From Annona cherimola (lineage: Eukaryota; Streptophyta; Magnoliopsida; Magnoliales; Annonaceae): a stretch of 64,000 nt of DNA. The notes beneath the pieces were generated by a model, which made no database searches, was not told the DNA's origin, and saw only the letters and a program-made list of their open reading frames with translations. This document shows positions 13,501 to 24,549 of the stretch, piece by piece (position 1 is the stretch's first letter; each line of letters opens with the position of its first letter). The stretch is from positions 76,216,224 to 76,280,223 of the forward strand of contig CM059971.1 in the NCBI GenBank assembly GCA_030490835.1, read 5' to 3'. The position numbers were made by a program, and so were the translations under genes.

Positions 13501-16500
13501 TACAAAAAATTATGGGGATACAACTCAAGTTTAGTTTGACTTTTCACCCACAGACAAATGGACAGATAGAAAATGGTGAACTAGCATCAGCAGTTAGAGG
13601 TTATGTTATGCCTGTGTGTTTTAGATTGGGCCAACTCATGAAGTGAGCCTTTGACAGAGTTCATCTATAATAACAGTAGCTAATCTAACATTCAAATGGC
13701 ACTATATGAAACATTATACAGATGGAAGTGTAAATAACCTTTGTGTTGGGATGAAGTGGTGAAAATGCAATAATTGGTCATCAAAATTGTGATGTATATA
13801 GTAGAGAAAGTGTCTCGGATTCGTAAGAAAATTCAAGTGGCACAATCTTGGTAGAGGGATTATCTTGATATGAGGTGGAGACCTTTGGAATTCATAATTG
13901 GAGACAAAGTGTTCTTGAAAATGTCTCTTATGAAAGAGCTGTGAGGTATGGGATTTGGGAAGACAGGCAAATTGAATTGAGGTATGTGCACCTGTATAAG
14001 ATACTAGATAGGATCAAGAAGGTTGCATACAGAGTTGCGTCACCACCTTCCTTGGCAAGAGTGCACAATATATTCCATATATCAACATTGAGAAAATATA
14101 TAATAGATTCATCTCCATTGTTACAATTGAAGCAAATATTGGTTAAAGATAATTTGCAGTATGAAGAGAGACTTATTTGTGCCCTTGATAGCAAAGTGAT
14201 ACAACTGAGAAGCAAAGGAATCCGACTCATGAAGATTAAGTAGAGCAACATTCCAAGGATGGGGTGACTTGGGAGCTTAAGGATGTCATGTGGGAGAAGT
14301 ATCCTTATTTGGGTTTGATGCTTAAGTTTCGAGGACAAAATCTTTTATAACAGGTATAGGATGTAAATTCCTAAGTTTCTTAATGATTTATTAGGATGAT
14401 GATGACAAGATTAGTTTTAAAGGCTTTGTACCTGATGAATACGTTATGAATGAAAATGGCTATTTATGTGTTTTGAGGCTACTTGATGATGTGAATATGT
14501 ATATTACATGTTGTTTGATGGGTGTAGACGAATAGAATGCAGAAGGATAGTGTTAGAAAGAATTTGACTATTGCGTTGGTTCTTTTCCAAGGTAGGGACA
14601 TCTTGTGTTCACCATGGTTTGACTTGATGGATGGTAGAGTCATGTGTATTATTTGTATTGTAACATATTTACATGATTGTTTGGGTTATAAATGGTGATA
14701 CATATGTTAAGGCATACTGAGCTGAATCTTGTTGGGATGGAAACAAGATAGTAATATTCTGTGTTAGTCGTGTCATGATTTGGTGATTGGAATGGATGAC
14801 ATTCATAAAGGATATCTGATGTGTGAAAGTGTGTGGGGTGCTTAGAGTGTAGAGCGAGCCCAAAGCAATGTTTTTGATAGTTTAGAATTTAAGTTTTGGA
14901 AAGAAAGTGAAAAATGTGAATTTTGGCAAATGAGTCGGTTAAATTGATGGGAAACCTATTTGAACCATTAGAACATATTTCTTGTTTCATAGGATGTGAG
15001 CATGGTGGTTGTAGTGACATGGGTGGCAGAGGTGAAGTAGGTTATTGAGTTGGTTATTAGGCACTTTTGCCTAAAGGGGTCATATTTGTATTTTGCTTTA
15101 TGGAGTGTCTTGGTTGGTTTGGTTGTGATATTAATTAGGCACCTATGGCTGTGTGTGGATAGTTTGTGTGAAGATTAGTGCATCTTCGAATGAAGTTTAG
15201 ATGTTTGGAGTGAAGATGGAATGAAGTTATCATTTGAAGTTGAAAAGTGAGAATCCAACCCACTTGGAGTGTTTAATTAATGGGAACCCCCTTGGAATTA
15301 AATGGAACAAGTGTATTTAATGCCAAATAAACTATTTTGGAGGATTAATTGAAGTTTGGTTGAAAAATAGAGAATTTTGAGTTTCAACTGAATTTCAGCA
15401 TAGAATACTATTTGCTTGGTTGGACCATAGCTTGAGATCGAAGCCCAGTCAATTGACCTGTTAGACCATACACAAAACTGGTCAAACAGAAAGTTAGGAT
15501 GTGTTTTGGGACCACTGGTCAATCCGACTAGTTAGACCAATGGTCAATCCGACTAAGACCAATGGTTGAAACAGTGACCAGTCAACGGGCTCAGTTTGTT
15601 GCAACTATCGATTGTCAATTTGTGGACATTTATAAAAATGGAAGTCACCTAAATTCATTCTTATAGGGTGTGTTTGTTTAGGGCAAAAAAGTGTCAACTA
15701 AAACTTTTCAATCTAAAACTTTTCACTCTCCATAATTATTCTATTTTTTAATTATTTTTTTACACTTTTCTATACAAACTACCCTACTTTTCAATCATTT
15801 CTACACAACTACCCATACCACTAACCTATCTATTTTAACTTTATTCTCTTTACTCCTCATCATTACTCCTATTATATCACATCACTTTCTATTGATTTGA
15901 CAACTTCTACTCCAAAAACTTTTCATCAAAAGTTTTACCTCCAACCAAACACACCCATAATTGCTAACTCAACTCCAAAACATTAAACCCTAGAATTGTG
16001 AAGAAGAAAAAGGTGTTGGGGGATTTGAATTTGGAAGCTAGGGGAGCACTTTTGGGCCAGAAATTCAAGTAGATCCAAAGTATTCGAGGCTTGGGCAATA
16101 GGGTTCTTGCTATGCACCATCAAACTTCATCCACGCGACATATGGGGTTAGATCAAGGTAAGCCGGATGTTTTATTTGGAATTTTCCAGTGTTTTCTTGT
16201 TACTCCATGGATGGGGCATTGTGTGTGATGGATTGTGGTGTGATTTGTTAGATATCGGCTTTTTGGGTTCAAGAGTTCGGAATCTTTGGTTGATTTAAGA
16301 TAGAGTTTTCGGGTTATTCAAGAATTCCCTTGCTTTACCACCATGCATGTTAGTTTGTTGAGATATGATGTTTTATTTGTGTATTGGTCAAGGTTGCATG
16401 ATTGGGAGCTATCATCCTTGATCTTTAATTTGATAGCATGCTGAGCATGAGCATGACATGGTACACAGTTATGGTAATTATGTATGCTTGTGTGAAGATT

Positions 16501-18408
16501 TAGTCATGAGCATATGGCCCAGCGTAGGTATAAGGCCCGATGTGTGCTTATGGTTTGTGTAGATATGAGACCCAATGTGGGCAATGGCCTGGCTTCCATC
16601 GTATGAGCTAATGAGGATGCTGAGGTGATATTGGCATGGATGGTTCATTTACCAGCCTTGATTGAGATATGCCAAACATGAGCTATATCGGTTGGTATAT
16701 GTTGCATTTGATGCATGTGCTTATATGGGGCTAATGATAAGCCCAGAGTAAATGTCATAAATTATTGATGTGTTTTATTCTAACCATAAGGAGGATTTCT
16801 TGCACTTTATTATTGTTGCTGATTATTCTACTTACTGAGTTTGCTTCGACTTACACTATTTTGCCGTTATTTTCCTTAGATAACAAGCCAAATAATGGAC
16901 CCCAACAACAGGTTAGAGTTCATACTGAGGCTAAGAAAGTCCAATCCTAAAGTAGTGTTTGATTAGATTCTACTCTAGGATTATTTTTCTTTGGACATGT
17001 ACATATTTATGTATTTGTAGACGGAGACGTATACATTGGGTTTAGCTGTGTATATATTTTGTAAAACATGGTGGTGACCTTGATTTACATGTTATTTCGC
17101 AGTAGATCCCGCAGTGTTGGCAATATCCATATATAAGGTTGGTGCCTTTGTGATTTGATGATAGTAATGGTGATGATGATGATCATATTTATCAGGTTCT
17201 TAAAATTTGTTTCCTCTGCTATTCATATTGCTGTTGTTGTTGTTATTATTATTATTATCATGATTGTAACTGGTTCCTTTCAGTGCAGATGTTCCTTGTT
17301 TTTCCTTATTCCTCCCTCATTAAGATGATTCTGAGGAAATGTTGTTCAATTTTTGACCAGCAAAATTTTTTTTATAAAGTAAACGAGGTAATCTATTCAG
17401 TCTTTATTCAACTAGATATATTGCTGGCCTTATATAATCGGGCTGAAAGAAATATTTGTTTAATTTTTTTGTGAGTGTGTGTTCTGCGAAATTTAGCAAA
17501 ATTTTAAATTTATTTGGTATTTTATTTTTATTTTTGAAAACAAAAAAGGTGTGGATAATGCACAAATTCAAAAAATATTTTGATTTTTGAAAATAAAAAG
17601 GGTTTTCTATTTTTAAAAATCAAAAATAAAATACCAAACAAATTCCAAAAACTGCTAATAGGTGGGAATTTTTTATAAAAATTTGTGAAAAAATTTCAGC
17701 CGCATGGGATCACTAGCATATATTATCACCTATGGGAACGTTTGGGACAGTAAAGTTGTGGAAATATGGTATTTGGTCGGAATAGAAAATAGAATATTTT
17801 AGAAATTGTGTGATTAATATGAAGTCATAGGAGTAAAATTAAAATAAATAGGTTTCATAGAAGGTAGTTGATAAGAAAAATAATTACAATATAGGGGCAA
17901 AAGTGGAAAAATATAATAATTAATTAATTATTGAGAAGCCTTGAAATCTGCAATCCCACCATTTCCCACCCACGTTTCCCATAACTGATTTTACCAATCG
18001 TGGCCTATATTTTCATACATCTACAGTATTTTTCCTCCTCTTACATCTCTTTTACCTCAAACAAACACGCTTTTACATCTCTACCACCTAACGCTTAATA
18101 AGCAGAAGTATCAAAAAGATAAAGCCGTGAACTTTTTGAGAAGTACCTTCTGAAGAACATGTACTTTCTCCCATTTGTCTTCTGAATATCTGTAGATATG
18201 AACTTCATTGTTGTTTGGACAGAAAGCAACCACTTCAGAGGGAAAAATAATAATAAGAGCAACGTAGTCTTAGAGTAAAATTAAGATAACGATACTTGCA
18301 AAGAGAACTCCGTTAAAATTCATCTAGAAAGAGATTACTTGTGTGATCGGGGCTCCATGCGTGGGAAGTAATACACGGAGCAAGCTGGTGAATTGCAACC
18401 GCTGCCAT
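4590..18408 (-). CDS. ARPC1: Actin-related protein 2/3 complex subunit 1 (WD40)
   Basis: WD40 beta-propeller subunit of the ARP2/3 complex, which nucleates branched actin filaments in the cytosol. Exons in coding order: 18339-18408, 18147-18232, 12444-12520, 12126-12220, 8764-8833, 8393-8462, 7538-7611, 7354-7396, 6998-7079, 6423-6511, 6200-6285, 5512-5575, 4910-5019, 4736-4797, 4590-4630. All introns are GT-AG, the phases agree throughout, and the spliced frame is 372 aa without a stop; the family is about 375-380 aa. Recognised blocks: [20 protein letters not shown] at the start, [128 protein letters not shown] and a C-terminal [13 protein letters not shown]. Introns 2 (5.6 kb) and 4 (3.3 kb) are enlarged by transposons, yet all splice sites survive. 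The gene is probably functional. Confidence 0.96.
5984..6006. repeat. Poly-T tract in ARPC1 intron 11
   Basis: A run of about 23 T lies in the intron between exons 11 and 12. It could be the tail of an old - strand retroposon, but no body is recognised next to it. Confidence 0.7.
8911..9190. mobile_element. MITE (GGGTGTGTTTGG family) in ARPC1 intron 4
   Basis: About 280 bp, ending in inverted 'gggtgtttgg' and 'ccaaacacacc'. The interior is shared with copies at 15666-15956, 35248-35499 and (inverted) 39932-40197, with blocks such as 'aaaacttttcaatctaaaac' and 'tcatttctacacaactaccc'. No coding capacity. TIR sequence and size are like Tourist/PIF-Harbinger MITEs. The flanking duplication is unclear for this copy. 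Confidence 0.8.
10253..11459. mobile_element. Non-autonomous MULE with long TIRs in ARPC1 intron 4
   Basis: A 1207-bp element. Its left end starts 'ggaaattcccaaat' and its right end is the inverse, with matching stretches such as 'attttgacc' and 'gcattttgaa' for about 100 bases. It is flanked by taaatgtta (10244-10252) and taaatgttt (11460-11468), a 9-bp target duplication with one mismatch, as Mutator elements make. The interior (about 10480-11390) is GC-richer than the ends and has short + strand frames, but no protein is recognised; it may be captured gene sequence. No transposase. Confidence 0.8.
11644..11900. other. Unidentified moderately complex segment in ARPC1 intron 4
   Basis: This lies between the MULE and exon 4. 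A - strand frame at 11644-11889 (81 codons) is hydrophobic in the middle but matches no family I know and is not part of ARPC1. It may be the relic of an old insertion. Confidence 0.3.
12718..12965 (+). mobile_element. tRNA-derived SINE in ARPC1 intron 2
   Basis: About 248 bp. A degraded polymerase III box B ('gtgttcgaaacacg') lies near 12740. The 3' end contains 'aagaatgtctcaa' and 'taccaatc' followed by poly(A), shared with the SINE at 45452. It is flanked by the direct repeat aaatgaaata (12708-12717 and 12963-12972, the second overlapping the tail), which is the target duplication. Same family as the 45.4-kb copy but more diverged at the 5' end. Confidence 0.8.
13124..13147. repeat. (GTT)n microsatellite
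   Basis: About seven GTT units lie just before the gypsy remnant in ARPC1 intron 2. Confidence 0.85.
13150..14345 (+). pseudogene. Gypsy (Ty3-type) integrase remnant
   Basis: A decayed 3' end of a gypsy pol gene inside ARPC1 intron 2. Residues [33 protein letters not shown] and EIVRLH (13190-13445) match the integrase zinc-finger and core region. FTHRQMDRQ near 13540 corresponds to the usual FHPQTDGQ block. [19 protein letters not shown] (about 14023-14080) and [14 protein letters not shown] (about 14268-14310) match the C-terminal part of chromovirus-like integrases. Several stops and frameshifts break the frame, and reverse transcriptase, protease and gag are missing. Non-functional. Confidence 0.88.
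14346..17120 (+). mobile_element. Probable 3' LTR and tail of the gypsy remnant
   Basis: Directly after the integrase end ('cgaggacaaaatc') comes a long non-coding stretch whose content, including 'ttactgagtttgcttcgact' near 16832, resembles chromovirus LTRs. The right border near 17120 is an estimate, because the matching 5' LTR is gone. A MITE (15666-15956) is nested in it. Confidence 0.55.
15666..15956. mobile_element. MITE nested in the gypsy LTR
   Basis: A 291-bp element with ends 'gggtgtgtttg' and 'caaacacaccc', flanked by ATA on both sides (15663-15665 and 15957-15959). A 3-bp duplication fits PIF/Harbinger (Tourist) MITEs. The interior is close to the copy at 8911-9190. It is nested, so it is younger than the gypsy insertion. 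Confidence 0.9.
17505..17655. repeat. AT-rich inverted repeat (fold-back)
   Basis: Arms 'atttggtattttattttta' and its inverse 'aaaataccaaacaaatt' lie about 100 bp apart. A small MITE-like hairpin in ARPC1 intron 2. A related half-arm is seen near 21230-21265. Confidence 0.6.
17742..18075. mobile_element. Possible MITE near ARPC1 exon 2
   Basis: Ends 'gggaacgtttggga' and 'ctcaaacaaacacgc' are loosely inverted and about 330 bp apart, resembling the other MITEs in style. No target duplication was found. Confidence 0.4.
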
Positions 18409-19000
18409 GGCCCTACAAGACGCCCATGAACATTTCAGAAACTGCAAAATCCGAGGTGGCCTGCCACAACGCAGAATAACGGAACAAAATCTCGCGATAT
18501 CGCAAAAGCTACCCAACGGTGACTTCCCGTGAGATCAAATAATCCTGCATTTGCACATCATCTAGGATCCGGTTTTCCTCCTGGAAGATCGGCGAGAAAT
18601 CCGCGCCATTATAATTCACGAGAAACCATGGCTAAGCGCTCAATACAATTTCCCTAATTTCTCCACGCTTTCCAGCAGCGGATCTAGAACAAGAAACAGA
18701 TCTCTAGAGAGAAAGAGAGAGAGGCAGATCCCAACCTTCGAGGAGGAAGCTTTTCTTCTTCCTCTTGAGTTCTTCGCAAGAGGAAGAGAAAACGATGGCA
18801 AGGAATTCCGCTGGGTTCCTGCAGCAGGTAAAAAAGAAAGAAAGCTGGAGAAGCTTTGCAGGTGAGCTTGCGTTGCTGGCAAGCGACGTTTGCGGGGCGT
18901 TTTGTTGCAACAAGGAGAGGTGGGGGCGGGGGAGCGCGCGGCCGCAACTGAGCTCGGTGGATCGTTAGTAATGCGTACACGAGTGGTGAAGCACGCCTGA
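18409..19000 (-). promoter_or_regulatory. 5' UTR and promoter region of ARPC1
   Basis: A GC-rich stretch directly upstream of the ARPC1 start codon (ATG at 18408). Open frames on both strands here reflect base composition; none has a recognisable domain. No clear TATA box was seen. Confidence 0.5.
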
Positions 19001-19411
19001 GATATCCGTGCCGTTCATCTTGGGGTGCTCCCATGGTCGTCTGGTCTACCGGTGTCGATCACAAGAGCAAGTCTAATTGAATGGTACAATGGTACAATTG
19101 CTTTTCCATTTTAATTAACAAACAAACGGCCTTTCCTTTTTATAATATCTCAGTGTGATTTGTTCTGAAATGAACCTTTACTACTTTTTTTTGTGTTGAA
19201 AAAATATTTTTCTTTTTTCATTTATTATTTGGGTCAATAAATTAAACCAAATAATTATATGATAAAACAAAATAGTCTATAAATTTACAGTTAAAAGATT
19301 GATTTTCATGGCTATGTACAAGAGCAAGGTGAAAGCAAATATAAGCAGTAAAAACTATTTATCCCGAGATCGATTGATTAGTCATCATTACTTGAAGCGG
19401 ATGTAAAAGAT

Positions 19412-20908
19412 CAATGTTGTCAGAACCGAACCGGTAATTGAACCGGTAAAGGAACTGGTCTGGTTCGAACCGGTTTGACCGGTTAATCAAACCGGTTCGA
19501 ACCGATGACGTCAGCATGACATATTTATGACATCATAAATATTAAATTTTTTTAAATTTTAAATAAATATATTGATAAACTTATTTTTTTATAAATCTTA
19601 AATATATATGTTGGATTTTAATGACCACAATATAAGAACAAAACATGCAGGAAAAAAATTAATAGTGAATTTTAAAAAATTAACTACATTAACTGACATA
19701 AAAGACTTAAACTTATAATAAGCTATGACCGTTGTTGCTTGTTTGTTGGTTCTTAAATTCTTCCTCTTTATCTCGGTACCTTGATGAATTGCTATAAACA
19801 TACCTGAAAAAATAAGAAATAAAACAAATCAGTAAGTGTTGAAAATTTGAATAATTAAATAACCTATAATAATATGAAAATTAATAATATCTCTTATGTT
19901 TAGCCCCAACCACTTTTTTTGCAAGCCACATATCTAGCCATGCAAGGCATTTTTATTTGTTTATTTTTTAAATAAACCTGCAAGGCTTTAATTTTTATGA
20001 ACAGATAGATATACATAAAACTAGGAATAAATTATTAAGTGAAACTCAAGAACCACTGAAAAATGTTTTTTAGAAATAGTGGATGAACGTCCAAGTAAAA
20101 CAGTAAAAAGCCTACTAAATTAAATATGAAATTACCTCTTGTGGGAAAATTTAATAGATCCTTTCCTCGATGAACTTGTGGCAGAAGAGCACTGTAGAAG
20201 CTTTCGTTGGACCTCGAGCGGTGCCAAATTCAGTATCGAGAAAGTGATCCGAGGGAATCCACTCGAAATACTAAGAGTTAGTCGAATGGGAATTTCTCAT
20301 TAGAGACCGTTTCAATTCATGAAAGCAGAACAGTCGGCGACGAGGGTGGATCGGTGGACAGTGGGTGACGAGTGACCGGTCGACGACAATGGGGATGGGC
20401 GGCAGTGCTGGCAGCAGCGTGTGCAGCCCCGGTGAGGAAGACGACGGCTGATGAGGCTGCGAGGACACGGACACGGACACGGACACGGACACGGACACGG
20501 AGACGATGGCTGATGAGTGATGAGGCGGCGGATGGCAGCGAGGAAGACGATGCTGCGGACACGAACGGCAACGACGACAGCTGGCAGGCGCACGGGCGAG
20601 GCAGCGCTGCCGCGGCTAGGGTTTCCACTTTCCAAGCAGGGGGAAGAAAGACTGAAAGAGGGCATCGGGCGATCGATCGGTCCTTCCGTTTGATTTTTTT
20701 TTAATATATTAATTTATTATTAGTTTATTATCCGACCGGTCGAACCCGGTTGAACCGGTATTCCGGTTCGACCGCCGGTTTACCGGTTCGGGCGGTTTTT
20801 GGCTATTGAACCGAACCGTAGTGAATCGAACCGGACTTGGGACCGGTTCCCGGTCGGACCGGTCGGACCGGCCGGACCGGCCGGTCCGATCCGGTTTTAA
20901 TAACATTG
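19412..20908. mobile_element. hAT-like non-autonomous transposon, CCGGTT-rich ends
   Basis: A 1497-bp element starting 'caatgttgtcagaaccg' and ending with the inverse of 'caatgttattaaaaccg', flanked by a perfect 8-bp duplication taaaagat (19404-19411 and 20909-20916). The 8-bp duplication and CA...TG ends fit hAT. Sub-terminal regions are full of overlapping CCGGTT motifs. The core 20150-20690 is GC-rich, unlike the AT-rich 19560-20150, and holds a hexamer microsatellite; it may be captured gene sequence. No transposase frame. Confidence 0.87.
20464..20500. repeat. (ACACGG)n hexamer microsatellite
   Basis: Six units of the hexamer lie in the GC-rich core of the hAT-like element. They keep all frames open on both strands and create spurious ORFs. 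Confidence 0.9.
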
Positions 20909-21303
20909 TAAAAGATCACTTATGGAGTTTTTCTAATTATATTAAAAAATAAGTGGACGATTAAGAACACCAAGGTATATAAAGGATTAATAATGAAGAT
21001 AATATAAAGATTAAACTAATCTTGTCCCACGTATAAAAATAATGGTCAAATATAATTTTTAAAATATAAAGTCAGTGTTGGATAGACCTTATCCGGCCTC
21101 AATTCCTACCTCTATTATCAATCGGCCGGCTAGGGAAAAAATTATTTTTCGTTTTTTTAAAAATGTAATGTCACCTTGATTTTTAGTGAAACTTGACAAT
21201 TTTAAAATGATTTAATATTTTATTATTTTTTGAAAATAAAAATAAAACATCAAACAAATCCAAAATTTTATCAAATTTCATGAAAAGAAAAATCTAATTA
21301 AAG

Positions 21304-21779
21304 TGTTGGTACACAGATTTGAAATTAGAAAAGGAAAATTTAAGGAAAGTGAAAATTATGCAAACCAAAATAGGTTACTCTTCTAGGCGTGTTACAGTCG
21401 TCACTTTTCTTAAGGCAATATTTGCACCCTCACAACTGTTTTGGGTTTTAGCAGTTTGCCCCCAGGATACAAAGAATGAACTTAATCTAAAATGGAAACA
21501 ATATCCCTTCTAGATTCCAAACACTTGATAGCAGAATAACAGGCTTAGTAGGGAATTGAAAGAAAAATTCTCAAGAAGAACCCAAGTGAGAAAAAGGATG
21601 CAAGTGTGAAAAATTATGCTTATTCTACAAATGAAAGACTCATATATATAAGCTTGGGCTTTTTAACATTTCAAAAAAAAATTTAAATCAGAAATTCAAA
21701 CAGCTGAAAAACGCACAGTGGCTGAAGCGTTAAAAAAGAAACGGCTGAAACGGAATATTTTATTTATGAAATTCCAACA
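21304..21779 (-). repeat. 3' LTR of the copia element
   Basis: 476 bp. It differs from the other LTR by roughly 25 substitutions counted by eye and one 9-base indel, so identity is about 95%. Confidence 0.95.
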
Positions 21780-22456
21780 TTCCCCTTCCATTTTCAAAAT
21801 AAAATCAATTCCATTTAAGCCAAAGAAATCTCATACATAATTAAAGGTGTCGGATAGACTTGAACCTTCATTTAGTGAAAATATCTCAAGATCTAGCGAG
21901 GTGTTCAGTAGCCAGGGCTTTAAACTGTCGACCCCATTTGATAGATCGAAAATACCCCACATACAAGATTTCAAATTGTATCAAGTGTTTATAAAGGTGA
22001 CACTTTTATGGCCATGTGTCAATATCCTAGTTTCATGAGCACCTCAGAGTGAACCCACACACTCCGGAAACAGAAGCGGCCTCACTTCCAACACTCATAT
22101 AGGTGGATCTATTTAGAGTACCCTGTAATTAAATACTCCAACACAAAGGTTTTAGATCCATTAAGAGTATAATACACTCATCCTCATAAATACATTACAG
22201 GAACCAAGCACTGCCTGAGGGATGCAAAATTAAATAAATATAACAAGTGCTTGCAAGTTGCGAAATAACATACTTTGCTCATTGAACTCTACACCTGGGT
22301 TACAAGCTTAGAGTCGAGTTTCAGCCATTGCAACTTATTACATGTGGATTTAAGTCCCATCCCTCTTGCTATTTTCCAAACCACGTTCCGAGTAAGGCCT
22401 TTTGTAAGTAGGTCTGCTAAATTTTCACTTAATCTTACAAAATCAATGTTTACCAC

Positions 22457-24549
22457 TCAATCTTGTAGCAATTGCCTTACATAGTTGTGTCTCAATGCAA
22501 TATGTCTTGATTTACCGTTATAAGTCTTATTGTATGCCCTTGATAGAGTTGCTTCGCTGTCACAATACAAATAAATAGGAGGCACTGGCTTAGGCCAAAT
22601 GGGAATTTCAATTAATAAATTTCTAAGCCATTCTGCCTCTTTCCCTGCTGCGGCCAAGACAAGGAATTCGGATTCCATAGTAGAATGTGTAATGCAGGTT
22701 TGCTTTTTGAAAGCCCAAGAAATAGCAGCTCCTTCAATGGTAAAAATCCAACCACTAGTAGACATGGATTCCTTAGTATCAGAAATCCGACTTGCATCAC
22801 TGTATCCTTCAAATACAGTGGGTTCGCCACTAAAATGCAATCCATAAGCAATGGTCTTTTTTAAATATTTTAATACCCTATAAATTGCATTCCAATGTGT
22901 ATATCCTGGATTACTAGTGAACCTGTTTAGTACACCCACAACGTAAGCAATATCTGGTCGAGTACAATACATGACATACATCAAACTTTCAATCACTTTA
23001 GCATACTCAAGCTGGGCTACAGATCGTTCATCATTTTTACACAACTTAATGATGGGATCAAAAGGAGTTGAGGCTACGCCAGCATCAAAATGATTAAATC
23101 GCTTGAGTACCTTTTCAATATAATGTGATTGAGAAAGAGAAAATACATTACCATGTCTGATAATCTTGATGCCAAGAATAACATCTGCATTGTCTATATC
23201 TTTCATATCGAAATTAACTGACAGGAAACTTTTAGTTTCTTCAATAATATCAATGTCAGTCTAAAAAATGAGCATATCATCTACATATAAACATATAATA
23301 ACTCCTCTATTTGCAGTAAATTTACTATAAACATATTTGTCTGATTGGTTTAATTTATACTCATTTGATAATACAACTTGATCAAATTTTTCATGCCATT
23401 GCTTAGGCGCTTGTTTTAAACCATATAATGATTTTATCAGTTTGCAAACTTTCTTTTCTTGTCCAAGTATTATAAATCCTTCAGGTTGTTCCATATAAAT
23501 TTCCTCATCTAAATCTCCATTTAGAAATGCGGTTTTTACATCAATTTGATGAATTTCAAGGTGATAAATAGAAGCTAGGGCCATTAATAATCTAATGGTT
23601 GAAATTCTAGCTACTGGAGCATAGGTATCAAAGAAATCTATACTTTCCTTTTGCCTAAACCCCTTAGCTACTAACCTAGCTTAAAATTTATCAATTGATC
23701 CATCAACTTTTAATTTCTTTTTAAAAATTCATTTACAACCTATAGGTTTAGAGCCTAGTGGTAAATCAACTAATATCTAAGTTCCATTTCCCATTATTGA
23801 ATCCATTTTATCTTAGATTGCTTCTTTCCAGTATGATACATCTGGAGATTTCATGGCCTCGTCATAAGTAGTTGGATCCCCTTCGATATAAAAAACAATC
23901 ATGTGTTCCTCATTTATATTATCTTTGGATCCTTCTACTAAGTATAGTTGAAAATCAGGCCCAAAGTGATTATAATTATCTTTCCTTGCTCTTTTACTTC
24001 TTCTCATATTTTCATTATCATTTTCTATAGGTTTATCTGCAAATGCAGAATCATTACTTATAGATTTATCCAATGGTTGAGAAGAAAAAGTTTCATCATT
24101 ATTACCGAGCTTAGGAATAATTTTATAAGTATTTTCATAAAAATCAGCATCTTTGGATTCAATAATAGTATTTTGTTGAATTGGACTGTTAGACTTTACT
24201 ACTATAAATTTATAGGCTTTAATATTTATTGCATACCCTAAAAATATGCATTCTATTCCTCTTTGTCCTAATTTAGGTCTTTCAGGATCAGGTAATCTTA
24301 CTAAGGCTCTACAACCTCAAACTCTAAAATATTTAAGATTAGGTGCCTTATTTTTCCATAATTCATAAGGAGTGACTTTAGTTTTCTTATGTGGAATTCT
24401 GTTAAGAATGTGACAAGCTGTTAATAAAGCTTCACCCCACCAACCTATACTTAGATCTGCATTATTAATATTGAATTTACCATTTCAACTAATGTTCTAT
24501 TTTTCCTTTCTGCCGTTCCATTCTGTTGAGGTGTATATGGGGTTGTTAC
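22457..24549 (-). pseudogene. Copia pol: integrase end, reverse transcriptase, RNase H (broken)
   Basis: Right after a stop at 24550 the frame resumes with the integrase block PYTPQQNG, then continues to reverse transcriptase (QIDVKTAFLNGDLDEEIYM, SLYGLKQAPKQW, catalytic YVDD near 23277-23290) and RNase H (YSDAS near 22800, then STMESEF). Stops or shifts occur at about 24450, 24305, 23812 and 23265 and in 23640-23790. Several lie where a conserved Trp or Glu codon is expected. Inactive. Confidence 0.93.

Noticed and set aside
13928..14338. 136-codon - strand frame
   Set aside because: It is the antisense shadow of the gypsy integrase remnant.
18640..19034. Several frames near the ARPC1 start
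   Set aside because: They overlap each other on both strands in the GC-rich 5' region, and none joins in frame to the ARPC1 exons.
20271..20704. Overlapping frames of 75-117 codons on both strands
   Set aside because: High GC and the ACACGG hexamer repeat keep all frames open; no domain is recognisable. The region lies within an hAT-like element.
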